A DNA stretch of 64,000 bases, from the NCBI GenBank assembly GCA_963809795.1, contig CAWELN010000016.1, positions 1 to 64,000 of the forward strand, given 5' to 3'. A program made the position numbers and the translations under genes. The DNA is from DASUAS01 sp963809795. GTDB lineage: Bacteria > Actinomycetota > Acidimicrobiia > IMCC26256 > DASPTH01. A model generated the notes under the pieces. That model saw only the letters and a program-made list of their open reading frames with translations. It ran no database searches and was not told the origin of the DNA. Below, in pieces: positions 1-10,086 of the stretch (positions within the stretch are counted from its first letter, which is position 1; the number at the start of each line of letters is the position of its first letter).

Positions 1-670
1 AGCATCTCCGCGAGGACGGCGCCCACTTCGTCGACCCGGAGGTACCTGTCTAGGACTCGCCCCCGCCGCACCCATTCCCGCTTCTCCAGCTGCGCGGCCA
101 GCGTGGATCGTCGGACGCCGCGGCCTCCGTACCGGCGACCGCATCGAGCACGAACCTGGTGAACCGCAGCTGGCATGCTCGATCCGCAGCGCTCGCACAC
201 CCTCGTCGAGGGCCGCCTTGCTCCACGCGTAGGCGCCCCGTCCGTGGTACGGCGCCCCGACGCCGCTCGACGCCGCATACGCGCAACGATCGCGTGCCGC
301 CAGTCCACGGAGCGCCGCGAAGGTCAGAACGCGCCACTCGTGTTCTGTGGCGAACAGGTCGGCCCATCCGTCCGGCGACTCGTCGACCATCATCACCATC
401 GGCACGCGTGCGGCCATGGACGAAGGCGTCGACGGCGCCGAACTCGTGCGCGACGACGTCGGCGAGCCGGCGACGGCCGGCCGCATCACGCACGTCAACG
501 GCCAATGGCGACCCGATCACGCTGCCGCGACCTCGCGAACTGGTCCGACCGTCTTGCTGCCTGACGACTACCCGCGCCCCGCCGGCGAGCGTGCACGTGG
601 CGACTGCGCGGCCGATGCCGGACGAGGCGCCGAGTACGACGATGCGCCGGCCGCTGAGCGCTGTCTCCAT
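1..670 (-). pseudogene. SDR family oxidoreductase, frameshifted, runs off left edge
   Basis: The gene starts at ATG 670 (METALSGRRIVVLGASSGIG). The Rossmann glycine motif GASSGIG lies at about residues 12-18. Continuing in other frames one can read an AVDAFVH stretch, an AASSG strand and the active-site YAWSK (YxxxK) near positions 215-230. The C-terminal part (TLAAQLEKREW...) runs out of the window at position 1. At least three frame changes are needed to read it through. A short-chain dehydrogenase would use NAD(P)H on an alcohol or ketone; the substrate is unknown. It diverges from the GMC oxidoreductase. The preserved motifs argue against an old pseudogene; sequence error is as likely as real breakage. 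Confidence 0.7.
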
Positions 671-808
671 GCCTGCTTCTCCCGTCTGGCAGCGCTCTGC
701 CACGGAGCAGTGTCCGGCTAGGAATGTACACGTTACGCAAAAGCACTCTAGGCAGTGACCCTGACAAAGGCAAGGACGAGACCGGAGGCTGCGACGGCGC
801 ACGGAGGA
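671..808. promoter_or_regulatory. divergent intergenic region
   Basis: This 138-bp gap separates the minus-strand SDR from the plus-strand GMC oxidoreductase and must hold both promoters. A less GC-rich stretch (GGAATGTACACGTTACGC, 721-738) is the likeliest regulator or polymerase target. GGAGG at 803-807 is a ribosome-binding site for the downstream gene. No operator can be assigned. Confidence 0.35.
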
Positions 809-2447
809 GTGACGAGTACGACTACGTGGTGGTCGGGGTGGGTCCGCGGGGTGTGCCGTCGCCGGCCGGCTCGCGGCGGACGGGCGGCACACGGTGCTCC
901 TGCTCGAGGCGGGCGACCGCGACCGGTCGCCGTACATCCACGTGCCGGCTGGGTCATGCGCCTCAAGGAGCAGTACTTCGCGTTCGCCGACGAGCCCGAC
1001 CGTACGCGCGACGGCATGAACACGACGTGGCTGACCGGCGGGGTGCTCGGCGGCGGCAGCTCCGTGAACGGACTGGTGTGGGTCTGGGAAACCGCGCCGA
1101 CTTCGACCGGTGGGCGGAGTCGCGCGGCGGATGGGACTACGACAGCGTGTTGCCGTACTTCCGTCGCGGCTGAGCGCTTCGAGGGCGGCGCCGACGAGTA
1201 TCGCGGCGCCGACGGGCCGCAGTGGGCGTCGCGGGGGTCGCACGCATCACGAGCTGAGCGACGCCTTCGTCGCCGCCGCGGCAACGTGTAGGCTACCCTG
1301 TTCACCGCCGACTACAACGGCGTATCGCAGATTGGCGTCGGTTGGGTGCAGACCTCTCAGCGCCGCGGCTTCCGGGATAGCGCGGCCATCGTGCACCTGG
1401 GCGTCAACCCGGCGGCGCAACCTCGACGTCCGAACCGGAGCATCGGCCACGCGCGTCGTGTTCGAAGGGCGGCGAACCGTGGGCGTGCGTACCTCCATCG
1501 GGGGGCCGAGCACGCAGGCACGTGCATCCCGAGAGGTCGTCGTGAGCGTGGCGCGGCGCACGACGCCTCGGCTGTTGATGGCCTCGGGGTGTCGGTCCCG
1601 GCGAGCACCTCCGCGAGCACGGCATCGAGGTCGTGTCCGACGTCCCGGGAGTGGGCGAGAATCTCCAGGACGATCTCATGCTGATCATGATGTGGAACGT
1701 CGACGTCCCGACGCTGAACCTCTCGCTCACCCCGTCGGGATTCGGGACACCGGGCATGGGCTCGACTTCCTCGTCGTGGCCGCGGTCCGGCCGCTTCGGC
1801 CACTGCCCACGCCCTGGCGTTCTCGAAGCTTCATGACGCCAGCCCCGGCCGGACGTCGAACATCTGTTTGCGCCACTCGGGATGATCGGCGAGAACACCG
1901 ACGAGAGTCTCGCCGAGACGTTCGACACGGTTGGAGAGCACCAAGCGAACGAGTTGAAGCTTCTGCACCGCGCCGTTGCTGTCGGTGATCGTGCAGCTCC
2001 TGCACCCGAAGGCGCGCTGTTGCGTCCGCCTGGCGCTCCCCCCACACGTCAGACCCGCCCGTGATCGAATACCGGTTCCTCGAGCATTCGGCGGACATGA
2101 CCGACCTGATCGCCGGTGCCCGGCACGCCCGGGAGATCACGCGCTTCCGAACCCATCGTGGACCATGTCAGCGGTGAAGCGTTCCCCGGCGACGCGGTCG
2201 TCACGGACGATGACTGGTGTTCGTTCGTACGAGCCGCCGCATGGGGCGGTCAACATCCCGTCGGCACCTGCCGCATGGGGGCGTCGACGCCGATGCCGTC
2301 GTCGACCCTGACCTGAAGGTTCGGGGCGTCGAGCGGCTCCGGGTCGCGGACGCGTTGATTATGCCCCTCGTCACGAGCGGCAACATCAATGCCGTGTGCG
2401 AGATGATCGGCGAGAAGGCATCCGATCTGATCACGGCGCACCGCTGA
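809..2447 (+). pseudogene. GMC family FAD oxidoreductase, frameshifted
   Basis: Family motifs can be followed through all three frames. They are the N-terminal FAD-binding DYVVVGVGP; LLLEAGDRD; the GMC signature region TTWLTGGVLGGGSSVNGLVW (1024-1080); GNRADFDRW; PGVGENLQDD (1648-1677); and the C-terminal HPVGTCRMG...VVDPDLKVRGVERLRVADA with GNINA (2255-2400), which holds the catalytic histidine/asparagine region. About twelve frame changes are required in 1.64 kb. The length after splicing (about 540 aa) is normal for choline-dehydrogenase-like alcohol oxidoreductases. GTG 809 follows GGAGG but is itself near an indel, so the start is approximate. The substrate is unknown; the neighbours suggest a role in xenobiotic or steroid-like catabolism. 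Confidence 0.75.
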
Positions 2448-2549
2448 TCAGCGGGCGTGCCACGGCGGCGGGAAGAACCCCGAGTACTTCCAACGGCCGC
2501 CGCGCCCGTGCGCATGGACGAAGCCAAATGTCGAGTCGTACGATGGAGC

Positions 2550-2772
2550 ATGACCCGCGACGAGTGGATTGGCCTTCGCAGAACGAGTAGGCGTCACGGC
2601 TCCGGGAACCGAGACCATCGAGAAGCTCCTCGCTCTGGCCGCCGAAGCGGCACATGGGTCGGAGCGCACCGCCGCACCGATTGCGTGCTACATCGCCGCT
2701 ATGTCAGGATGCCGCTCGACGAGGTTCTGCAATCCGCGGAACGGCAACCGGAACGCCGAGCCGGCGCAGTAG
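2550..2772 (+). pseudogene. small DUF6457-like protein, frameshifted
   Basis: ATG 2550 gives MTRDEWIG. The reading must then slip one base to AFAERVGVTAPGTETIEKLLALAAEAAHGSERTAAPIACYIA, and slip again near 2707 to reach MPLDEVLQSAERQ. The pattern (D-W helix, LLDLA..AHGSER.AAP, small hydrophobic end) resembles DUF6457, a short actinobacterial domain that I recall being associated with molybdenum-cofactor genes such as MobA. That would fit the molybdopterin oxidoreductase 4 kb downstream. The family match is from memory and unverified. The true stop is uncertain because of the frame slips. Confidence 0.45.
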
Positions 2773-2894
2773 CGCACTTCGCAGACCGCCATCGCGGCCT
2801 CGACCCCGCCGCCCTTCGTCTCCCTGACGTGCTTCACCGCCGATGTGTATACATTATGAACCCGCTGCGGACTCCGCCCTCGGGGAGGAAGACG

Positions 2895-3765
2895 ATGCAC
2901 TTCGCCGATTGGTACGGGGCCTGGGCGCTAGTCGTCGGCGGGTCGACCGGGCTCGGGCAGCATGCGCGAGAGAGTCGGCTGCCCGCGGGGGCTCGACATC
3001 GTCCTGACCGCGAGGCGCTGGCGGAGCCGCTCCAAGAGTTGGCGGCGGAGTGGCGAGCACGCACGGGTGTCGTGTCGCACGTTCGCCGGGATATCGGTCA
3101 TGCCGGCACCGCGCCGTGTGCCCGCTCGACCTCGTCGACGGGCTCGACGTCGGGCTCCTCGTCTACAACGCCGCCGGAGAACGCGTGGGCACGTTCCACG
3201 AGAGCCCGCTCGAGGACCACATCTTGAACATCACGGCCAACTGCACGACACCGACGGTGCTGAGCTACGAGCTCGGCGGCGAATGGCGGGACGCGGACGG
3301 GGCGGATCGTGCTGGTTTCCTCGCCGGCCGCCTGTCGCCGCGCAGTTCACGACACGACGTACTCGGCCACCAAGGCGTTCGAATGGATCCTCGGCGAAGG
3401 TCTCTACGCCGAGTTCGAGCCGCTCGGCGTCGACGTGGCGCTCTACCTCCTGGGTTCGACCGCGACTCCGACGTTCATCGAACGTTACGGCGCCGGCATC
3501 GACTTTCGCGGCGGGGAGCATCGAAACCGACGACCCCTTGGAGACGATGTTCAACCGGCAGAGCGTTCCGACTTCGCCGTGGCAGCAGCGGCGGGCACCT
3601 GTTCGAGAACCTGGACAACGGCCCGGTGCTGTATTCGGACCCCATCGACGAGCGCGGGCCGCGAAGATGGAACGGTGATGCCGCGCCAACGAGCTCGTGC
3701 ACCTCATGAGCTCGCTCGTGCGGCGGCGGAGTCGCGAGCGTCGCGGTCGCACGCCGAGGTCGTGA
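2895..3765 (+). pseudogene. SDR family oxidoreductase, frameshifted
   Basis: ATG 2895 follows a good Shine-Dalgarno (GGGAGGAAGA). The protein begins MHFADWYGAWALVVGGSTGLG, with the cofactor-binding GGSTGLG. After frame changes it continues through LLVYNAAGERVG (the NAG-equivalent), IVLVSSPAA and TYSATKAFEWIL (catalytic YSATK, 3358-3395), and ends at TGA 3763. Spliced length is about 290 aa, normal for a classical SDR. At least five frame shifts are visible. The next gene starts 4 bp downstream, so the two are probably co-transcribed. Substrate unknown. Confidence 0.7.
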
Positions 3766-3768
3766 TTC

Positions 3769-4855
3769 GTGCTGACGAAGCTCGACGACACGCTGCTCCA
3801 TCAGGCGCCGACCACGTTCGATCACGCGGTCACGTCCGACCACCGCTTCTACGATCGCTACTGGTTCGAGGCCATCGAGCCTGGCGGGGCAACCTCGCTC
3901 GTCGTCGGTATGGGCCTCTACAAGAACACCAACGTGCTCGACGGGTCCGCACCGTGGTGCACGACGGCAAGCAGTACTGCCTGCGGGTCTACGTGCTCCG
4001 CGTCCTGCGGTCGATGTCACGAGCGTGGGCGCGCGCTCGGTCGACGTGATCGAGGGTTTGCGCCAGCTGCGCATCGTGGTCGAGCCGGGCCGCTATCCGA
4101 TCGCCTGCGACGTCGTGTGGACGGGAACCTACGACGTGATCGAGGAGCGACCCATGTGGCTGGCGACTCGACGGCCGCATCCAGACCCAGGGCGTGCGCA
4201 TGTACCAGCTCGGCCGCCTGCTGACGGCCTGGATCGAGATCGACGGGGTGCGTCGCGGTGGTCGAGGACTGGTACGGCAGCCGCGACCATTCGTGGGGAG
4301 TGCGGCCCGGCACCGGCGGTTACGAGCCTGTGACCGGCCCGCCTCGCCAGGCACAGGCAGAGTTCCTCCGGGCCTTCCTTTCTTCAACACCCACACCGTC
4401 GCAGGCGTCGTCGACGTCACCCAGGGCGCCGGCGGGTTCCAGCGTTCGTTCGGCACCGTGCAGTGGCCGGCCCGATCCGGTTGACCGCCGGTCTGATCAC
4501 GCGCGGTTGACCTTGACGTCGCGTACCGCGACGGCATGAGCCCGGCCGACACCGCCAGCCTGGGGTTCGAGCGCGTCATCCTCGACATCGTCACCTCGAC
4601 GGGGAACTCCTTGCGGGTGGAGTGCGCAGTGGTGGCGCCGGCCTGGGTCCTCAAGGCCACCGGGTACGACATGGGGTATCACGACGGGCTCGGCCTTGGG
4701 GTCTACCGGGAGAGCTGCTCGAGGAGTTTGAGTTGCTCGACGTCTCCTCACCGGACGGAGCGATGCGACTGCCGGATCGGTCGCCCGCTCCGCACCTGCA
4801 CCGAGAGCACGACGTGACCATCTCCGTCGACGGTGAGCCGGGGAGGGCGACGTGA
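3769..4855 (+). pseudogene. AttH/CrtC-like lipocalin-fold protein, frameshifted
   Basis: GTG 3769 gives MLTKLDDTLLHQAPTTFDHA, followed by DHRFYDRYWFEAIEPGG, VVGMGLYKNTNVLDG, VVHDGKQYCLRVSRALRP, VEDWYGSRDHSWGVR and ASLGFERVILDI. This is the beta-rich pattern of actinobacterial proteins related to AttH or carotenoid-hydratase-type lipocalins (DUF7064/DUF7065-like). Their enzymatic role is not established. The gene overlaps the next start by four bases (GTGA at 4852-4855), so it belongs to the same operon. At least six frame shifts occur. Spliced length is about 360 aa. Family assignment is by recognition, not search. Confidence 0.55.
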
Positions 4856-6550
4856 CGGCGCGGCGGGACTTCACAGACGACGTGGAGGCCCACCTCTGGA
4901 CGAGCGATGACGCCCCGGACCCTGAGCGCCGGGTGAGCACCTCCTACGAAGACCAGACCGACGGCGTCAGTGGCGCCGACACGCTCTGGACGCGCGTCAA
5001 ACACGTCGGAGGCCACGCCCGGTGTGATCACGCCGTTGCACTGGGATTTCTTCCGCTCCGCCGAGCGCGGGATGCGCGCCAGTGCGTACGACCGGGGCGT
5101 CTACGACGAGTCAGAGATCGAGCTGCCCGCATCGGTGGACGACAACTGGACGGGCGCGTTCTTCGGCCGGGTCGTGTTGAACGTCGATGCCCTGCGCGAG
5201 ATGTATGACCGGGTTCCCGGTACGTCGGCCGACGAGTTCGAGCTCACGATGCTGGGCTCGGTGCGCCCCGACGCGAGACGTCATCCGACCACCGAGCGTC
5301 ATGCACGCATCATCGAGCGGCGCGGACGGTCTTCTCGCCGAGATCCCCCGGACCATCGAGCGCCTCTACGTCGAGTTCGACGCGCTGGTGGAAGACCGGA
5401 GTGCGTCCGGACACCCTCGACGACGTCGACGGTGCGCCCGCACGCTGGCTCGAGGCCCGCGATCGGCTCGGCGAGGTGATGCGACCGCACACCACCGGCT
5501 CGTTGTTCGCGTGGAGGGGTATGCATCATTGGCCCGCGCGGCGCAACCGCCGGCAAGCTCGACCTGCTGACCCGCCTCACCAGTGGGTACGGCGACACGG
5601 AGGACGACCGCATGAGCGAAGCGCTGTGGGACGCCGCCCGCGGCGCCTTGCAGCAGACGGAGCTCATCACCCGCTATGGCTACCAGGGAGACCGTGCCGG
5701 TGACCTCGCGGCGGTGCGCGGTGGCGAAGGATCCCTCGGTGCTCGACCCGGTGCTCGCGGCGCTCGTGTCGATGGACGAGCGTGAAGGACCCCGCGCGAT
5801 CCGTCGCCATCGAGTCGCGGCTCGCACCGATGCGGAGGTGGAGCTCCTGGCCGCGTCGAGCCAGGTCAGCGCGGAGAGATCCGCACCGCGATGGCGGAGA
5901 CGCATCGCTTCACTGCGCTCCGGCAGCTCGGGAAGGTCACGTTCTGGCGAGCAGTGGATGTCGGTCGCGCCGCCACCCGCACGCTCGGGCGCGCGTACTG
6001 CGCACGCGGTCCGCTCGCCGAGCCCGATGACGTCTACTTCCTCGCCGCCGATGAGCTCGTTCCGACCCTGGCGCCCGACGCGGATGAACGGGCGGCCTTC
6101 CGCCGCGCCCGGCACCGCGAATACGAGGCGGTGGAGATCCCGATCACCTGGGTGGGTAACCCGGTGCCGCAGCCGGTCGCACTCGCAGCGGACGCCGACC
6201 GTGTGTCCGTCGTCACCGGCATCGGGGTGTCTCCCGGCGTGGTCGAAGGTCGGGCGCGGGTCCTCGTCGACCCGACGGCCGACGATCTGGTCGAGCCGGG
6301 AGAGATCCTCGTCTGCCACACCACGGACCCGAGTTGGGCGGGCTACTTCCTGGTCGCGTCGGCACTCGTCATCGACGTCGGCGGGCCGTTGAGCCACGGC
6401 GCGATCGTGGCCCGCGAGCTGGGCGTACCGTGTGTGATCAACACGACCGTAGGGACCGCGCAACTCGTCTCCGGCGACATGCTGCGCGTCGACGGCGGCA
6501 CGGGGCGGGTCGAGGTGCTCATCCCGACCGCGTCCCGACGGGAGGCGTGA
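4852..6550 (+). pseudogene. PEP-utilising enzyme without ATP-grasp domain, frameshifted
   Basis: The protein starts directly at the segment that in PEP synthases follows the ATP-binding domain (NTSEATPGVITPLHWDFFRSAERGM-like, near 4990-5075). It ends with an intact phosphohistidine swivel domain: GVSPGVVEGRARVLVDP, then GGPLSHGAIVARELGVPCV (6382-6438), whose His accepts the phosphoryl group. No N-terminal ATP-grasp (PPDK_N) domain precedes it; the previous gene ends at the start codon. Spliced length is about 566 aa. The ATP-binding part might be encoded elsewhere, as in multi-subunit phenylphosphate-synthase-like systems, but this is inference. At least seven frame shifts occur, though 5891-6550 is open. 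Confidence 0.65.
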
Positions 6551-8568
6551 TGGCGACCGAGCGCGCGACGTACTGCCGGATCTGCGTCGCCGGCTGCGGG
6601 ATCGTGGTGTCGACGGAAGGTGACACCGTCGTCGGGATACGGGGCAACCACGAACACGTCCTATCCCAGGGCTACACGTGCCCGAAAGGACGTGCCATTC
6701 CTGCGCTGCACCACCATCCCGACCGGCTGAACCATCCGTTGATCCGACGCGGCGACACCCTCGTGGACGCGACGCTGGACGACTGCCTCGACGACGCCGG
6801 CACCCGCGTGACGTGTCCTCGATGAGCACGGGCCGTCGGCGGTCGGGTACTTCGTCGGCTCGGGCGGATACTTCGACGCCGCCGGTCTGTTCACCTCGAA
6901 CCGGTTGATGCGCACGCTCGCCACGCCGAGCTACTACAGCGACACGTCGGTCGACGTCATCTCCACGATGGTCGTGTCCGAGCTCGTGAGCGGCATGCCC
7001 GGGTTGCTCGCCAAACCCGACCTCGACGAGAACCGGTTGCTCATCATCGTGGGGTCGAACCCGGTGGTCTCCCACGGACAGACGTTGCTCATGCCCAATC
7101 CGATCGTGAGACTGCGGGAGTTGACCGCGCGCGGAGCTGTGGGTCGTCGATCCCCGCCGGACCGAGACGGCCCGCTTGGCGACGGGCCACCTGCAGGCCC
7201 GGCCCGGGACCGATCACGCGATCTTCGGCTTCCTCGTGCGCGAGATCCTGCGCGCCGGTGCGGACCACGAGTACCTGGACGCGGATGCGACCGGCGTCGA
7301 GGAATTGACGGCAATGGTCGAGCGGTTCGACCGCGCGGCACGTCGCCGAGCTCAGCGGGGTGGCCGAGGAGGACCTGCAGCAACTTCTCGATGCCGTGCG
7401 CCGAGCCGGTCGCGTCGCGGTGCTCGACGGGAACCGGCTTGTCGATGGCCGACGATGCGAATGTCGCCAACTGGTTCATCTGGGCGTTGGAGATCATCAC
7501 GCACTCGGCGGATCGGCCCGGGGGGGTGTCGTTCACCCCGGGATTCTTCACGCAGTGGGACCGCAACGATCTTCCGTCGTTGCCGCCGACCGGCACGCGC
7601 CGCCCCGGACCTGCGAGCCGTCCCGAGTCGAGCGTGTGGCTCGGTGAGTACCCCTGCGCGGCGATGGCCGACGAGATCGAGGCCGGGCAACCTACGGCGC
7701 TCGTTCGTCGTGGGCGGAAACGTCGCGCTCAACCTGCCGAACCATCCGCGACTGGTTGCTGCGCTACGCCGGCTGGAGGTGCTCGTCGTGGCCGACGTCG
7801 TCACCACGGAGACCACGGATCTCGCGACCCACGTTTGGCCCTGCACGGGCCAGCTGGAACGGTGCGACCTCACGGTGATCCACGACGTGCTGATGCCGTC
7901 GGTGATGTGCCAGTACACCGGCGCCGTCCTCGCCCCCGCGGCGGAACGCCGCCCGATGTGGTGGGCCTTTGCGGAGCTCGGCCGGCGCATCGGCGTCGAC
8001 GTGTTCCCGGATCTCGACCTCGGCACCGCATCCGACGACGACGCGCTCGAGCTCGCACTGCAGGGAGCACGTCTGGGTCTCGACGACCTCCGCCGCGCCG
8101 GAGAAGCCGGCCAACCGGTCGAGACCGACCGCGCGGTGTTCGGGTGGGTGCACCGAGCGTGTGCTGCGCGACGGTCGCTGGCGGCTCGCGCCGCCCGAGC
8201 TCGTGCGGCAACTCGACGAGGTGCGCCACCCGGCGCAGCTGGTACTCATCCCGCAACGTCAGGTGCGACACCAGAACACGCAGCACCGCCGGTTGGGCGA
8301 CCGACCGTACGTCCAGATCAATCCGGTCGACGCCGCCGCAGTCGACATCGCGGATGGCGATCAGGTAGTGGTTAGCAGCGCGACCGGCAGCGTGACGGCA
8401 GCCGCCTTCGTCACCGACGCCATACGAGTGGGCGCGGTCTCCATACCACACGGCTGGGCCGACCCGTGCGTCAACACGTTGGTCAGCGATCGCGATGTCG
8501 ACTCGCTCACGGGCATGCCGCGACAGTCGGGCACACCGGTCGCGTTGGCACGAGAGGCAACGTCGTGA
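6550..8568 (+). pseudogene. molybdopterin-dependent oxidoreductase (DMSO reductase family), frameshifted
   Basis: ATG 6550 overlaps the previous stop (TGATG). The N-terminus has an iron-sulfur motif YCRICVAGCGIVV plus a downstream TCPKG, giving C-x2-C-x3-C...C for one [4Fe-4S] cluster. Further segments are family-typical: VGSNPVVSHG, ELWVVDPRRTETARLA, the molybdopterin-domain end NPVDAAAVDIADGDQVVVSS and AVSIPHGWADPCVNTLVSD. Spliced length is about 670 aa, usual for formate-dehydrogenase/nitrate-reductase-like catalytic subunits. At least six frame changes occur, the last near 8153. There is no TAT signal, so it is probably cytoplasmic. Substrate unknown; it is the last gene of the damaged operon. 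Confidence 0.7.
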
Positions 8569-8628
8569 AGCGGGTCGCACACTCGTGCTCGTTGTCAGAC
8601 CCTAGGAGTTCGCGTACGTCGCGTTTCC

Positions 8629-9291
8629 CTAGCCGGCTGTCGTTGCCGGTTCGGCAGCATCGACACGCGCGGTGCGGCGCAACAAGACGATGGAGACGAC
8701 CAGGACCCACAGCGGGAACAACACGAACGGAAAGAACAAGCCCGCGACGAGTTGGAGCACCGCGACGACGTAGCCCGAGATGGTCAGCCAGCCGGGCAGG
8801 ATCGCGTCACGACGTGCGAGGTACGACGCGGTCGCGACGAACGCACCTGCGGCCAATGCTCCCGCGACCAGCAACACGGCAAAGCCGGTGTTGTCGAGCT
8901 GACGGGCCAGATCGGCGCCGGCCGGTACCGGCGTGTCTCCGAAGACCTTCCCGCCCGGGATGGCCGCCCTGACCAGCGCCGAGACCAGGGCCAGGCCCAC
9001 GAACAGTGAACCGAACGTGATCATCACGCCGTTCGGCTCACGGAGCCTCTGGTTCAGGCCCCACATGAACCAGACGAAGGCGAGCACACCCAGCACCATC
9101 AGATAGGCGCCGACGACAGCCCCCGCGCGGTGCCCGCTGTCGGTCCACCACCGTGCCCACTTGGCCGTGTCCTTCCCGTTGTCGGGCGTCGGAAAGACCA
9201 CGAAACCCACCACGAACAACACGAAGAACGCGATGCCCATCCACGGCCCCAGCCGAGTCGGTCGCGACGCGCTCACCCGCCCTGACTCCAT
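8629..9291 (-). CDS. multi-pass membrane protein, unknown function
   Basis: The 220-aa product starts at ATG 9291 behind GGGAG. Hydrophobic segments lie near residues 17-36, 58-78, 90-112, 140-162 and 172-208, so five or six helices are likely. No catalytic or transport motif is recognised. An upstream in-frame ATG at 9327 would add 12 residues but lacks a clear ribosome-binding site. The gene is convergent with the molybdopterin gene. It is the first intact gene after the frameshift-rich left end. Confidence 0.65.
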   Translation of the reverse strand: MESGRVSASRPTRLGPWMGIAFFVLFVVGFVVFPTPDNGKDTAKWARWWTDSGHRAGAVVGAYLMVLGVLAFVWFMWGLNQRLREPNGVMITFGSLFVGLALVSALVRAAIPGGKVFGDTPVPAGADLARQLDNTGFAVLLVAGALAAGAFVATASYLARRDAILPGWLTISGYVVAVLQLVAGLFFPFVLFPLWVLVVSIVLLRRTARVDAAEPATTAG

Positions 9292-9431
9292 GTGCTCCCA
9301 CCCCTTCGCGCACTGCCGCGCAGTCAACGCGATGCCCCCCGGCCGCGAAGCCCACGGTGAGTGTCGTCGCTCCCGTCGACACCGTCAAGGGCACCGGCGG
9401 GGGATCGCGCATCCGCGTCAGAGGCGCACGT

Positions 9432-10065
9432 TCACCGGCTGACGACCGCGCCCCGCACCGGCGCCTCGAGCACGCCGACGAGCACGTCGGTGAGGTTCTC
9501 GACGAAGGTCGGCTCGTCGAGCTCCGGCGTGCGGTGGGCCGACTCGATCACGCGGGCACGTTCCGCCATCGCCACCGTCATCAGCATGATCATCTCGACC
9601 ACGCGCTCCCGCCGCACCGCCGGCGCGACGTCGGGCGGGCGCGCTTCGAGGATGCCGAGGATCTCGCGCAGGTACGGCCCGGTCCCGGGGGCGGGGTCGC
9701 GCCACGTGTTGAACCGCGCCGACAGCTGGGCCACGATGCGCAGGTAGTCGCGCCCGGCGGGGCGCGCGAGGTGGGCGGCGTAGGGCACCACCAGCGCGGC
9801 GACGAGCTCGCGTGACGGCGCGTCCCGCCCGATCGCGGCGAGCCGCTCCCCCCGCGCCACGTCGGTGGGATCCCCGTGGCGCACCAGGATCGCGTCCAGG
9901 AGCCCCTCACGCGAGCCGAAGTGATAGCTCAGTGCCGAGACGTTGCGCTGCTCCGCCGCTTCCGTGATCTCGCGCACCGTGACCTGGTAGAGGCCGCGCC
10001 CGCGCGAACAGCCGCTCCGCTTCGCGGAGCAGCCGTTCCTTGGTGGCGGTGGAGTCGCGGGGCAC
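9432..10065 (-). CDS. TetR/AcrR family regulator with a single-base frame slip
   Basis: The intact part (9432-9977) has the end of a TetR helix-turn-helix (VREITEAAEQRNVSALSYHFGSREGLLDAIL) and a ligand-binding domain. The first helix lies in another frame from GTG 10065 (VPRDSTATKERLLREAERLFAR). Deleting one C from the CCC run at 9999-10001 gives a continuous LFARRGLYQVTVREITEAA, a textbook TetR N-terminus. The full protein would be about 210 aa. Its stop codon lies downstream of the LLM monooxygenase on the same strand. It probably controls that gene through the palindrome at 11337-11346 (inference). Confidence 0.8.
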
Positions 10066-10086
10066 GATGTGAAGAGGACGCGCCGC

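Noticed and set aside
50..1243. Long minus-strand reading frame (397 codons)
   Set aside because: Only the part from ATG 670 matches a protein family (SDR), and it changes frame; the upstream part is antisense to the GMC gene.
1..8568. Transposon or phage island at the left end
   Set aside because: No transposase, integrase, inverted repeats or composition change was found; the disruption is of reading frame only.
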